Part shown: piece after piece, positions 46,970 to 56,832 of the stretch
How positions within the stretch are numbered: position 1 is the stretch's first letter
Layout of the letters: every line of letters begins with the position of its first letter
DNA from: Chitinophagaceae bacterium
GTDB taxonomy: Bacteria; Bacteroidota; Bacteroidia; Chitinophagales; Chitinophagaceae
DNA length: 64,000 nucleotides
Direction: 5' to 3'
Assembly: GCA_017307735.1 (NCBI GenBank)
Contig: JAFKGR010000017.1
Coordinates: forward strand, 37,960-101,959
Translations under genes and position numbers: made by a program
The notes under the pieces: model-generated
The model's input: only the letters and a program-made list of their open reading frames with translations
What the model was told of the DNA's origin: nothing
Database searches by the model: none

Positions 46970-49900
46970 ATGAATCAAAAAAAGTACTATCGGAAATTCC
47001 TGGTGATCATTTCTACCTGCCTTTTTTGTCTTCTCTTCGGAATATCAGCCCGGGCACAAAATCAAATGCCAATACAGGGCACCGTAACTAACACGAATGG
47101 AGAACCTGTAGCCGGGGTTACCATTCAGATTAAGAATGGCAAATTGAGTGCCGTAACTAATAGTGAAGGCAAATTTACCATAGAAGCGCAAAATGGAGAA
47201 ACCCTGGTGTTTACCAGCATTGGATATGTTTCCAGGGAGATATCCTTAAATGGGCAGCGCCAGATCGATGTCATTCTTCAAAATAGTATTACGAGGATGA
47301 ATGAAGTGGTTGTTACGGCATTGGGTATTGAAAGACAAACAAGAGCTTTACCCTATACTGTTCAACAAATTTCCGGATCTGAGGTTGCTGGCATCAAGGA
47401 TCCGGGCGGAAACATAATGAATTCACTGGCCGGAAAAGTGGCCAATATGGTTGTAACCCCGGCGGGATCAGGTCCTGGGGGTGCAGTAAAAATCGTTCTC
47501 CGTGGTAATCGCTCCATCAATGGCAATAATAATGCTTTACTGGTGGTCGACGGTGTCCCTGTCGACAATACGATGAGTACAGAAACATGGGGTAGTGGTT
47601 CAGCGAATACATATGGTACACAGGTCAAGGGTATAGGAAGTAGCTATTCCGGAACGGATGGTTCATCCAGTTTAAATCCTGAAGACATTGAATCAATTTC
47701 AGTACTTAAAGGTCCGGCTGCTGCAGCGCTTTATGGAAGCAGGGCTGCTAATGGCGCTTTAATAATAACCACCAAGAGTGGAAAGAGTGGAAAAATGAGT
47801 GTGAATTACAACGGTGGTTTTTCGGTTGATCACCCTTACCTTTTGAATAAATTTCAAAATTCTTATGGTCGTGGAAATGGTGGTATAGCCGGACCTACAG
47901 CCAGTCAAAGTTGGGGACCGAAGGCACAGACTTATCCGGATAATGTTGCAAGTTTTTATAGAAATGGGGTCATATCAAGTAATTCAGTAAATGCTTCAGG
48001 AGGGTCTGAAAATTTAAAGGGATATATTTCATATACAAACAACCTGACAAATGGAATCATCCCTAAGAACAAATTAAACAGAGATAACCTTGATCTTCGC
48101 CTGACTGCAAAAATTTTACCTAAGTTGATAGCTGATGCCAAGATGACCTATTTGAATCAAAGAATAGAGCATCTTCCCAGACTTGGTGACCAGGGTATAA
48201 ATAATGAGGCTTATATAATGCCAAGAGACCTTAGCCCGGATTCTTTAAGGAATTTTGAAACAATTAACCCAGTCACAGGCCTGCCAATGCCAATATATTG
48301 GACCAATAATGCAACATTCGCTAATCCGTATTGGGAAGTGAACAGAATGGACGTAGAACAGGAACGTAACAGAATTCTGGTAATGGGATCTTTAAAGTAT
48401 AATCTTACAAACTGGCTTTCATTACAAGGCAGGTATAGTATGGACAGGTATCGTGACGTAATTACCGGTTCTTATTATAACGGAACTACTGTTAACCCAT
48501 TTAATACACCAGGCGGGCGATATCAGCAAACTGTCATAGACCATTGGGAACGTAATATGGATGCGTTGATTTCCGGGAATAACAGATTAGGAGCTGACTT
48601 TAATATTAATTATAATGTAGGCGCTTCAGTTTTGAAAATAGATGCAGGTAATACTACGACCAATGCGAATGGCTTAAGTGTTGCTAATAAGTTTGACTTT
48701 ACTTTTGCATCAAACATTGGTGTAGTACACGTTCCCTTTGTAAAGGAAATACAATCTTTATACGGAAACGTTCAATTTGATTATAAACATTTACTATACC
48801 TTGACGGGAGTTTAAGAAGTGACTGGTCAAGTACACTCCCAGCGCCTTACCGGTTTTCTTATCCCTCAATAGGTTTAACGGGTGTTATCTCAGATATGGT
48901 TAGTTTGCCTGGCTGGATAACCTTCGGTAAAGTCAGGGTCGCTTATACACGGGTAGGTAATGATGCAGACCCTTATCGCACCCAACAACAATATCATTAT
49001 AGTCAGGGAGCCGGTAACGGATTTATTTCAAGGGATATTTATGAAAGTATTAGTGATCTGAAACCGGAGCAGACAAGATCTTTTGAAACGGGGATGGATT
49101 GGAAATTCTTTGATAACCGTATTGCTCTCGATGCAACCTTTTATACTAATAATACAGTTAATCAGTTAGTAGTTGTCGGCCTGCCTGCAGCCAGTGGATT
49201 TCAGGGGCAATATATAAATGTTGGAAATATTAGAAATTCAGGGTTTGAATTAGTGTTGTCAGGAAATCCATTACACAATCATAAAGTAGAATGGAATACA
49301 ATTATAAATTTTGGACTTAACAGAAACCGGATTAATTCATTAACTGATGGAATAACTCAAACTACCATTTCGGCTGGTAGTAATTTTGGCCAATTAATAA
49401 TAAAACCCGGCGGATCTTATGGAGATATTTATGGGTATGCGTGGGCAACAGATCCTGCCACAGGCCAGCATCTGATAAATGCCAATGGCCTTCCGGTTGC
49501 AACAAGTTCAAATAATCAGAAACTGGGAAACTTCAATCCCAATTACCAGATAGGATGGAATAACAATTTTTCTTATAAAAGATTTACTCTTTCCTTCCAG
49601 ATTGATGGGAGGGTAGGTGGAATTATTGTATCGGGTACTGATGCCTTGATGTCCTTTTATGGAGTAAGTGATTATACGGCAGCAAACCGCGAAGGCGGAT
49701 TGATTCTGCCTGGGGTACTTGCGGACGGTACTCCAAATAAAACAGCTATTACATCGGAGAAATTATGGACAACATTATCCAATGGAGGCAGATCTTCAGG
49801 ATACGATCAGTTTTTTGCCTTTAGTGCAACTAATTTCAGATTAAGACAATTTTCACTTGGCTACAACTTCAAGCTAAATAATAGTTTAATCCGGGATTTG

Positions 49901-50095
49901 AGAGTAGCACTTACCGGAAATAATTTATTCTTTTTATATAGAGGAAGTGCGCTGATTGATATCCCGGGTATTGGCAAACGAAAGTTGCCAATCGATCCTG
50001 AATCGGCTGTAGGCACAAGTAACTATCAGGGTATTGAATCCGGCTTACCACCCGTAGTAAGAAGTATTGGACTAACGGTACATATGAATTTCTAA
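46970..50095 (+). CDS. SusC/RagA TonB-linked outer-membrane transporter
   Basis: Outer-membrane importer of oligosaccharides, working with SusD. The 1041-residue protein has a signal peptide (ends ARAQ, about 29), a carboxypeptidase-like beta domain (IQGTVTNTNGEPVAGVTIQI), a TonB box-like MNEVVVTALGIERQ, and a plug (ITRM..., SISVLKGPAAAALYGSRAANGALIITTK). The barrel ends in a Phe (SIGLTVHMNF). It starts 84 bases after an operator candidate. Substrate cannot be predicted. Confidence 0.97.
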   Translation: MNQKKYYRKFLVIISTCLFCLLFGISARAQNQMPIQGTVTNTNGEPVAGVTIQIKNGKLSAVTNSEGKFTIEAQNGETLVFTSIGYVSREISLNGQRQIDVILQNSITRMNEVVVTALGIERQTRALPYTVQQISGSEVAGIKDPGGNIMNSLAGKVANMVVTPAGSGPGGAVKIVLRGNRSINGNNNALLVVDGVPVDNTMSTETWGSGSANTYGTQVKGIGSSYSGTDGSSSLNPEDIESISVLKGPAAAALYGSRAANGALIITTKSGKSGKMSVNYNGGFSVDHPYLLNKFQNSYGRGNGGIAGPTASQSWGPKAQTYPDNVASFYRNGVISSNSVNASGGSENLKGYISYTNNLTNGIIPKNKLNRDNLDLRLTAKILPKLIADAKMTYLNQRIEHLPRLGDQGINNEAYIMPRDLSPDSLRNFETINPVTGLPMPIYWTNNATFANPYWEVNRMDVEQERNRILVMGSLKYNLTNWLSLQGRYSMDRYRDVITGSYYNGTTVNPFNTPGGRYQQTVIDHWERNMDALISGNNRLGADFNINYNVGASVLKIDAGNTTTNANGLSVANKFDFTFASNIGVVHVPFVKEIQSLYGNVQFDYKHLLYLDGSLRSDWSSTLPAPYRFSYPSIGLTGVISDMVSLPGWITFGKVRVAYTRVGNDADPYRTQQQYHYSQGAGNGFISRDIYESISDLKPEQTRSFETGMDWKFFDNRIALDATFYTNNTVNQLVVVGLPAASGFQGQYINVGNIRNSGFELVLSGNPLHNHKVEWNTIINFGLNRNRINSLTDGITQTTISAGSNFGQLIIKPGGSYGDIYGYAWATDPATGQHLINANGLPVATSSNNQKLGNFNPNYQIGWNNNFSYKRFTLSFQIDGRVGGIIVSGTDALMSFYGVSDYTAANREGGLILPGVLADGTPNKTAITSEKLWTTLSNGGRSSGYDQFFAFSATNFRLRQFSLGYNFKLNNSLIRDLRVALTGNNLFFLYRGSALIDIPGIGKRKLPIDPESAVGTSNYQGIESGLPPVVRSIGLTVHMNF

Positions 50096-50111
50096 AATAA
50101 AATATTTTAAA

Positions 50112-51662
50112 ATGAGACAGTATCTGAAATGCTATCTGTTATTTTCAATAATAACAACAACTTTATTTTCTTGTACAAAAAATTTTGAGAAGATTAATAG
50201 TGACCCAAGCTCTCTCACTAGTGCAGGAAAACTGGAATTTGGATTTATGTTTACGAGAGCAGAATCGGGAGCGTGTATGAATCAGGGATATTATCAAACA
50301 GTTCAGAATCTTTACGCAGATCTTTATGCTCAATATTTTGCACTGAACACTACGAGTTTTCAAACCGACAGGTATGTAATGAATGATGGGTGGCTTCCTC
50401 GTTTAGGGGTTGTGACTTATGTTTTCGCTGTACCTCAGTTGAAAACAATTATGGACAATACGGATTCGCTTTCCGGAGAATCGGCTTTAGCAAATATTAT
50501 GTGGGTATACGCATTTCATCATTTGACTGATTATTTTGGCCCGGTTGCATACCTTAAAGCCGGTGAGCCTATATCGTCTATCCCCTATGACTCTCAGGAA
50601 ACTATTTACCGCGACTTTTTTAAACGTTTAGATGCAGCTGTAAAGGTCTTAAAGAGTAGCAGTCAATCAAATGTATTTGGAAATTCGGATATCATTTATG
50701 GGGGTGACATTACAAAATGGATTGCATTTGCCAATACCCTGAAACTGAGGCTGGCACTCAGAGTATCAAATGTGCTACCTGATCTGGCTAAACAAGAAGC
50801 GGAATCTGCTGTAGCTAGTGGTGTAATGACAGATGTAAACCAATCAGCCTGGATTTTAAAGACCCTGAATGGAAGTGATGGGAATGGACTTACAAGAATA
50901 GCATCATTCCATGAATTCAGTATGAGCTCAACCATGGCTTCATATTTGAAAGGGTATAGTGATCCGAGGCTTTCAGTTTATTACCAGCCGACCATAACGG
51001 ATGGCAATTTCAGAAGTATCAGAAATGGAACTCCGGCAACTGACCTGACAAATCCATTTAACAGCGGAGCCAATACTTCGAATGTTGGTACCTATTGGGT
51101 ACAATGGGTTAACGGAGCGTGGGTTCCGAATCTAACAGCAAAACAGCCTGTTATGTATGCAGCCGAAGCTTATTTCCTGAGAGCAGAAGGCGCCCTGAAC
51201 GGATGGAATATGGGCGGTGCTGCTCAGGATCTGTACGAACAGGGAATAAAGACTTCATTAAAAGAATGGAAGATTACGGATCCGGTAATAGTTAATAATT
51301 ATATTCAATCAACAGCTACTCCGGCAGCTCCCGGAGATTTTTATAATTCACCGGCTGTTTCTACCGCACCTGTGCTATGGAGCAGCGACGAAAATGTTGA
51401 GAGGGAACAAATTGGTATTCAAAAGTGGCTGGCAACTTACCCTGATGGAATGGAAGGATGGGCAAGTTTCCGGAGGAGTGGATATCCTAAAATGTATCCT
51501 GTAATTGAAACTGATAATACGGATCTACCTCAAGGAACCTTTATACAGAGGCTTCCCTATCCATCATCTGAAAGGATAACAAATTCTGCAGAACTTGACA
51601 AGGGAATTCAACTTTTGGGAGGTCCGGACAAAGTTTCTACTCCACTCTGGTGGGCAAAGTAG
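50112..51662 (+). CDS. SusD/RagB-like outer-membrane lipoprotein
   Basis: Surface glycan-binding partner of SusC, 516 residues. The lipoprotein signal ends in LFSC (Cys about 21). The central part is helical and TPR-like (IMWVYAFHHLTDYFGPVAYLKAG), typical of the SusD-like_2 group. It begins 16 bases after the susC stop, so the two are translated from one transcript. Confidence 0.93.
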   Translation: MRQYLKCYLLFSIITTTLFSCTKNFEKINSDPSSLTSAGKLEFGFMFTRAESGACMNQGYYQTVQNLYADLYAQYFALNTTSFQTDRYVMNDGWLPRLGVVTYVFAVPQLKTIMDNTDSLSGESALANIMWVYAFHHLTDYFGPVAYLKAGEPISSIPYDSQETIYRDFFKRLDAAVKVLKSSSQSNVFGNSDIIYGGDITKWIAFANTLKLRLALRVSNVLPDLAKQEAESAVASGVMTDVNQSAWILKTLNGSDGNGLTRIASFHEFSMSSTMASYLKGYSDPRLSVYYQPTITDGNFRSIRNGTPATDLTNPFNSGANTSNVGTYWVQWVNGAWVPNLTAKQPVMYAAEAYFLRAEGALNGWNMGGAAQDLYEQGIKTSLKEWKITDPVIVNNYIQSTATPAAPGDFYNSPAVSTAPVLWSSDENVEREQIGIQKWLATYPDGMEGWASFRRSGYPKMYPVIETDNTDLPQGTFIQRLPYPSSERITNSAELDKGIQLLGGPDKVSTPLWWAK

Positions 51663-51906
51663 AAGATTGTATTGTGAATTTTGGAAGTAATCAACCAAAA
51701 AGCAAATTAGGATATTGTAGCTTTTCCTCAGATTCTTTAAATAAAAGGGTTAAGTGATCGGAGCAGAATGATAAAATTGAACCTGATATTTATGGCATAA
51801 AAAGGATTTTGGTTTTTGGAAATTATGGGCGTTGGTAAATAGATAAATAATCTATCTATTTACCAATTGTAGAAAGCAAAAATTAATCGATGAATAAGTT
51901 GCCTAA

Positions 51907-54546
51907 ATGATGTTGAAGCGTTTCTTTAGTACGGTTTGTTTCATTTTCTTAATCTCCCCGGTATTCTGCCAGGTGGACAATACTGATGTTAGTATTGTTT
52001 CCTTCGGAAATGGCAATATGAGTGAAATGGATGTGGAATCGGATACCCGGGGATGGATTCAGGAACTGCCAATGTTTTTTGGATTAAATTACCACTTTAA
52101 GAATTTTGCAATTGGAAACAAATCAATTGAGGATTTTAGTGTAAATGGTTCCTGGGTAAATGCTCGGAGTCAAATTGGCCAGGGGGATTATGTATTTGTT
52201 TGTTTTGATGATTCGACTATTTCGGATTCAAAAAGTGCTATAAATTATTCCACCTGTCTGGAGGAGTTCGTTAAAATAATAAAAGATAAAAAAGCCATAC
52301 CTGTTTTATTTACTCCGGTAACGAACAAACAAAGAGGCTTGATTATAGACTCCATTTTGGACGATTTGGCAAAAAGGCAAAACATTGCTCTTTTAAGTTT
52401 GGGTGAGCAATCTCACCAATTGTTGTCGGAGATGCCCTCTGAGAGAAATGGAATGCTGATGGTCCACACTGCTATTAAAATCGCAAAAATAGCAGCAGAT
52501 TTACTAAAGTTTCAGGTTCCTGCCTTAAAGGTTAATGCTGAGCAGTTTTCACATAGCTCAACCGATCCGTTTTCGGCTTCGGTAAACACATCTGCTGATT
52601 TAATTTATCTGGAGTTGAAAAACGAAGCCGGGATTGATTTTAATCTGAGGCAATTGCCGGTAACAATAAACGGATGGGAACATTATAGGAATTTGTTGCG
52701 ACGGGAATTATTAAAAAATGCAGGTATCCAAATAAATCATACCCTCCCGTTAGATGTACATGAAACGGGGGAGATAAGGATGCCCGGATATGTCATTAAA
52801 AAGATTTATTTCCAAACCAGATCCGGTGTTTATGCTACTGCCAATTTATATGTACCCGATGGTAAAGGGCCTTTTCCTGCGGTTATTAATATGCACGGGC
52901 ATTGGCCTGGAGGGAAGGCGGGCGATATGGTACAATCCTGTGCTCATGAACTTGCCCTGAATGGATTTGTTTGTTTAAATATTGATGCATGGGGAGCGGG
53001 GGAGCGAACTACCATCCATGGAGTTGAGGAATACCACGGATCTAATTTAGGTGCTTCACTGTTCAATATTGGAGAGAGTCTATTGGGTAACATGGTAAGT
53101 GATAACATGAGAGGTGTTGATCTCCTTTGTTCCCTTTCTTATGTTGATAAAAACAATATTGGCGCAACCGGAGCAAGTGGCGGAGGAAACCAGACTATGT
53201 GGCTGTCTGTTTTAGATGAAAGAATAAAGGCCTGCATGCCGGTTGTAAATGTAGGAACTTTTCAGGCATATATCATGAATTCGAACTGTGTTGGAGAGCT
53301 AATGCCAGGGGGCCTTGAATTTTGTGAAGAATCAGCAATTCTTTCACTCATGGCGCCGCGTTCAATTAAAATTTGCAGTGCATTGAAAGATGCTAATCCT
53401 GCGTTTTATCCTTCGGAAATGACCCGGAGCTTCGAAAATGCGCAGGGTGTATTTGGTATGTATGGGGTAAAGGACAATATCGAATATCAATTATTTAATA
53501 CTCCTCATGGGTATTGGCCGGAAATGAGAGAATCAATGATCGGGTGGTTCAATCACAAACTTAAAGGATGGCCTGAAGAGAAATTTAAAAAAGAAATTCC
53601 GTTTAAACTGCTATCTGGGACGAAACTGATGGTCTTTTCAAAGGGGGATAGAGACTCTTTGGTTATGAGCACTTCGGAATATTGTATTAAAAAGGGAGAG
53701 AAACTTAATAATGAGTTGTATAAAAGGGATTCTTTTAACAGGCTGAAGATAATATCAGGATTGCGGGGAATTTTGAAACTACCTGTTGACCAACCCGGAA
53801 TAATTGCGACATACAATTACGAGCCAAAGGGGCTTTGGAAGCGTTCCATAATTGAAACCAACAGGAGACATTTTATCTATTTACGGTATTATTTTTCAGG
53901 TAATAATAATTCAGGTACGGTTATAATCCTCCCTGATGAGGGATGGAAAGGGGTGCCGCAGGAGATAAATAAATATATTAAGGAAGGGAAGAATGTGGCT
54001 GTAGCCGATATATGGGGGGAAGGTTTATCAGCTTCAAAGACTGCCCGGAAAATAGACGGACGCCTTCCGAAGTTTCATACTCTTGCCAGATCGGAATTAT
54101 GGCTAGGCAGAACGATTATGGGTGACTGGGTGGGGGATATTCAGGCACTCATCAATTATTTAGATACAACATTTCATCATAGCTCAATAACTGTTGTTGG
54201 TCACAAAGAACTGGCAATTGCCGCACTAATGCAATCTGCTTTGTACGGAAATGTCAAAGAATGCATTTTAAAAGATTGCCCCATAAGTTATGCCCTGGAC
54301 AGGAGAGATGGCATGGATTTTTATAATATGGCTGTTCATGTTCCGGGGATATTGGACTGGGGTGACATATCTCTGATAACAGCGCTGAATAAAGATTCTA
54401 AAATAGTATTTATAGATCCTCTTTCCATTACGGGCAAAAAAATAACCAATGAAGATCTTATTGAATATAAAAATGAGTTTTCTAAAATGAGGAAATTAAG
54501 CCATAGCGAAAACGAAGTATTTTTTAAAACAGAATCGTCTGCCTAA
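51907..54546 (+). CDS. Multidomain esterase: degenerate SGNH domain plus acetylxylan-esterase-type hydrolase
   Basis: 879 residues, exported (signal ends VFCQ). Residues about 25-210 follow the SGNH rhamnogalacturonan acetylesterase plan (NFAIGNKSIEDFSVNGSW, GDYVFVCFDDS), but the expected catalytic Ser is not found (GNGNMS in place of GDS) and the ND is DD, so it is probably inactive. Residues about 290-570 form an alpha/beta hydrolase with nucleophile GASGGGNQ (AXE/CE type) and HG dyad in MHGHWPGG. A further hydrolase-like region lies near 650-850, where GHKEL replaces GxSxG. It probably deacetylates a glycan. Confidence 0.75.
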   Translation: MMLKRFFSTVCFIFLISPVFCQVDNTDVSIVSFGNGNMSEMDVESDTRGWIQELPMFFGLNYHFKNFAIGNKSIEDFSVNGSWVNARSQIGQGDYVFVCFDDSTISDSKSAINYSTCLEEFVKIIKDKKAIPVLFTPVTNKQRGLIIDSILDDLAKRQNIALLSLGEQSHQLLSEMPSERNGMLMVHTAIKIAKIAADLLKFQVPALKVNAEQFSHSSTDPFSASVNTSADLIYLELKNEAGIDFNLRQLPVTINGWEHYRNLLRRELLKNAGIQINHTLPLDVHETGEIRMPGYVIKKIYFQTRSGVYATANLYVPDGKGPFPAVINMHGHWPGGKAGDMVQSCAHELALNGFVCLNIDAWGAGERTTIHGVEEYHGSNLGASLFNIGESLLGNMVSDNMRGVDLLCSLSYVDKNNIGATGASGGGNQTMWLSVLDERIKACMPVVNVGTFQAYIMNSNCVGELMPGGLEFCEESAILSLMAPRSIKICSALKDANPAFYPSEMTRSFENAQGVFGMYGVKDNIEYQLFNTPHGYWPEMRESMIGWFNHKLKGWPEEKFKKEIPFKLLSGTKLMVFSKGDRDSLVMSTSEYCIKKGEKLNNELYKRDSFNRLKIISGLRGILKLPVDQPGIIATYNYEPKGLWKRSIIETNRRHFIYLRYYFSGNNNSGTVIILPDEGWKGVPQEINKYIKEGKNVAVADIWGEGLSASKTARKIDGRLPKFHTLARSELWLGRTIMGDWVGDIQALINYLDTTFHHSSITVVGHKELAIAALMQSALYGNVKECILKDCPISYALDRRDGMDFYNMAVHVPGILDWGDISLITALNKDSKIVFIDPLSITGKKITNEDLIEYKNEFSKMRKLSHSENEVFFKTESSA

Positions 54547-54561
54547 AATCAAATTAATAAT

Positions 54562-55992
54562 ATGAAAAATAATCGCAGATACTTTTTGAGGCTCGCAGGT
54601 CTACTGGGAGCCGGTATCGCTTCGCTTCCATTAGAAAGTTTGTCGCTGAAAACAGAAAAGGAGAATCCATTTAATATGGAGCGTTCTTCAATAGGCAAAG
54701 GTCCACGGCCCTTCAACATGTGCGGTTACAGGGCGCCCAAGATTGATACTGTCAGAATTGGCTTTGTAGGCTTAGGTAATAGGGGAAGTGCTGCTGTACC
54801 GCGTATTAATCATATTGATGGAATTTCTATCAATGGCCTTTGTGATATAAGACCGGAAAAAGCGCAGGCTGCTCTGAATAGCATCAAAGATTCTCCGTAT
54901 CATCCTAAACTTTATTCAGGGACGGAGGATGATTACAAGGCTATGTGCGAAAGCAATGATATCGACGTCATTTATATTGCTACGCCATGGAATCTTCACG
55001 TTCCGATTGCAGTATATGCAATGAACCATGGGAAGCACGTTTGCGTTGAGGTAGGTAATGCAGAATCAATTGAACAGTGCTGGGAACTGGTAAATGCTTC
55101 GGAAAAAAATAAAAGACACTGTATTTTTCTTGAGAACTGCTGTTATGATTTTTTCGAACTTCTAACTCTTAACATGGCGCGTCAGGGATATTTCGGGGAC
55201 ATCGTACATGGTGAAGGAGCTTATATCCATAATAACGTTGAAAGTTTGTTTGATAAGAAAGCGCGGTACAAATTGTGGCGACTGAAAGAAAATATTAAAG
55301 GAAGCGGGAACCTCTATCCTACACATGGCCTGGGCCCGATATGTCAGATAATGAATATTAATCGTGGTGATAAACTTGACTTTTTAGTTTCCATGAGCAG
55401 CGCTGATTTTACTATGAAAGGACTCGAGGAGGAAGCTTATAAAAAGGATCCGGCCACTTTTGGTTCCTTTCTAAAAGATAAGTTCAGAGGTAATATGAAT
55501 ACTTCAATTATTAAGACATTTAAGGGGAGAACCATCATGTTGCAGCATGATGTTAGTTCATTACGGGTTTACACCCGCATACATTTGGTCAGCGGGACCA
55601 GGGGCAGTGCATTGAAGTACCCACTACCCGGGCGAATTGCGAATTCACATTTGGATTGGATTTCCGAAGACGAAATGAAAAAAGTAGAGGACACTTATAC
55701 ATTACCCATCGTTAGGTTATTAGGTGAAATGGCTAAAAAGGTAGGAGGGCATGGCGGAATGGATTTCTTAATGGATTGGAGGTGGATTGATTGTCTGCGC
55801 AATGGTTTGCCAATTGATCACGATGTGTATGATGCTGCCTTGTGGACATCTATTGGACCATTGAGTAAATGGTCTGTTGCCCATAAATCCGCATCAATTG
55901 ATATACCGGATTTTACCAGAGGAAATTGGAAAAGGAATGCACCCGTGGATTTGTCCATTGATCACAAAAACCTTACTCCCGTAAAAGGCTGA
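54562..55992 (+). CDS. Glycoside hydrolase family 109 (NAD-dependent, Tat-exported)
   Basis: Gfo/Idh/MocA-fold enzyme of GH109, known for alpha-N-acetylgalactosaminidase activity. The 476-residue protein opens with a Tat-type signal (NNRRYFLRLAGLLGAGIASLP). The Rossmann motif is IGFVGLGNRGSAAV, and GH109 signatures are GYRAPKIDTVRIG, TPWNLHVPIAVYAM and YPTHGLGPICQIMNI. Tat export suits an enzyme with a tightly bound NAD. It starts 15 bases after the esterase gene. Confidence 0.88.
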   Translation: MKNNRRYFLRLAGLLGAGIASLPLESLSLKTEKENPFNMERSSIGKGPRPFNMCGYRAPKIDTVRIGFVGLGNRGSAAVPRINHIDGISINGLCDIRPEKAQAALNSIKDSPYHPKLYSGTEDDYKAMCESNDIDVIYIATPWNLHVPIAVYAMNHGKHVCVEVGNAESIEQCWELVNASEKNKRHCIFLENCCYDFFELLTLNMARQGYFGDIVHGEGAYIHNNVESLFDKKARYKLWRLKENIKGSGNLYPTHGLGPICQIMNINRGDKLDFLVSMSSADFTMKGLEEEAYKKDPATFGSFLKDKFRGNMNTSIIKTFKGRTIMLQHDVSSLRVYTRIHLVSGTRGSALKYPLPGRIANSHLDWISEDEMKKVEDTYTLPIVRLLGEMAKKVGGHGGMDFLMDWRWIDCLRNGLPIDHDVYDAALWTSIGPLSKWSVAHKSASIDIPDFTRGNWKRNAPVDLSIDHKNLTPVKG

Positions 55993-56034
55993 AATGAGTT
56001 TTTAATCGAATTAGAAATCAGTTAAATTAGAAAG

Positions 56035-56781
56035 ATGAATATAGTTATTCAGAAAAGTAAAAGCAGTTTAGGAAAAGAAGCCGGAAAGATGGCAGCTAAC
56101 ATATTAAGACAAACGATCCAACAAAAAGGAAGTGCCAACATCATATTAGCAACAGGTTCCAGCCAGTTTGAGACATTAAACCAATTAATAATTGAAAGCG
56201 GAATAGATTGGGGAAAAGTTATGATGTTCCATCTGGATGAATACATTAATCTGCCAATTGAACACAAGGCCAGCTTTCGAAAGTATTTGCAGGATAGATT
56301 CATTAGCAGAGTATCACCACTAAAATCTGTCAATTTCATTAATGGAGAAACGCAACCTGAGCAAGAATGTAAAAGGCTTGCAGAGATTATTAAGAAAAAC
56401 CCAATTGACCTTGCTTTAGTGGGAATAGGTGAAAATGGTCACCTGGCATTTAACGACCCCCCTGCTGATTTTGAAACAAATGATCCCTACATAATTGCCA
56501 ACCTTGATCATACTTGCAGACAACAACAGGTAAATGAAAAATGGTTTGGCTCAATAGAAGAAGTGCCATTGCGCGCTATCAGTATGTCAATAAAGCAAGT
56601 AATGAAATCAAAATACATTATTTGTTCTGTTCCCGGGCTAAGAAAAGCACAGGCTGTAAAGGACAGTCTTGAAGGACCTGTTACAAATATGCATCCGGCG
56701 AGCATATTACAAAGTCATTCAAATTGTTATTTATTCCTTGATAATGATTCAGCTTCTTTGTTAAGTAACAAAGAAAAGTAA
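56035..56781 (+). CDS. nagB: Glucosamine-6-phosphate deaminase
   Basis: Converts glucosamine-6-phosphate to fructose-6-phosphate and ammonia in the cytoplasm. The 248-residue sequence shows NIILATGSSQFETL (phosphate loop), MMFHLDEYINLP and LALVGIGENGHLAFNDPP, including the catalytic Asp and His of the family. It lies 42 bases after GH109 and 51 bases before nagA. Together they carry GlcNAc-6-phosphate into glycolysis. Confidence 0.95.
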   Translation: MNIVIQKSKSSLGKEAGKMAANILRQTIQQKGSANIILATGSSQFETLNQLIIESGIDWGKVMMFHLDEYINLPIEHKASFRKYLQDRFISRVSPLKSVNFINGETQPEQECKRLAEIIKKNPIDLALVGIGENGHLAFNDPPADFETNDPYIIANLDHTCRQQQVNEKWFGSIEEVPLRAISMSIKQVMKSKYIICSVPGLRKAQAVKDSLEGPVTNMHPASILQSHSNCYLFLDNDSASLLSNKEK

Positions 56782-56832
56782 TTATGTAGGTTTAATAGAA
56801 AAATTTATTAAATCGGCCCGCATTGAAGAAAA

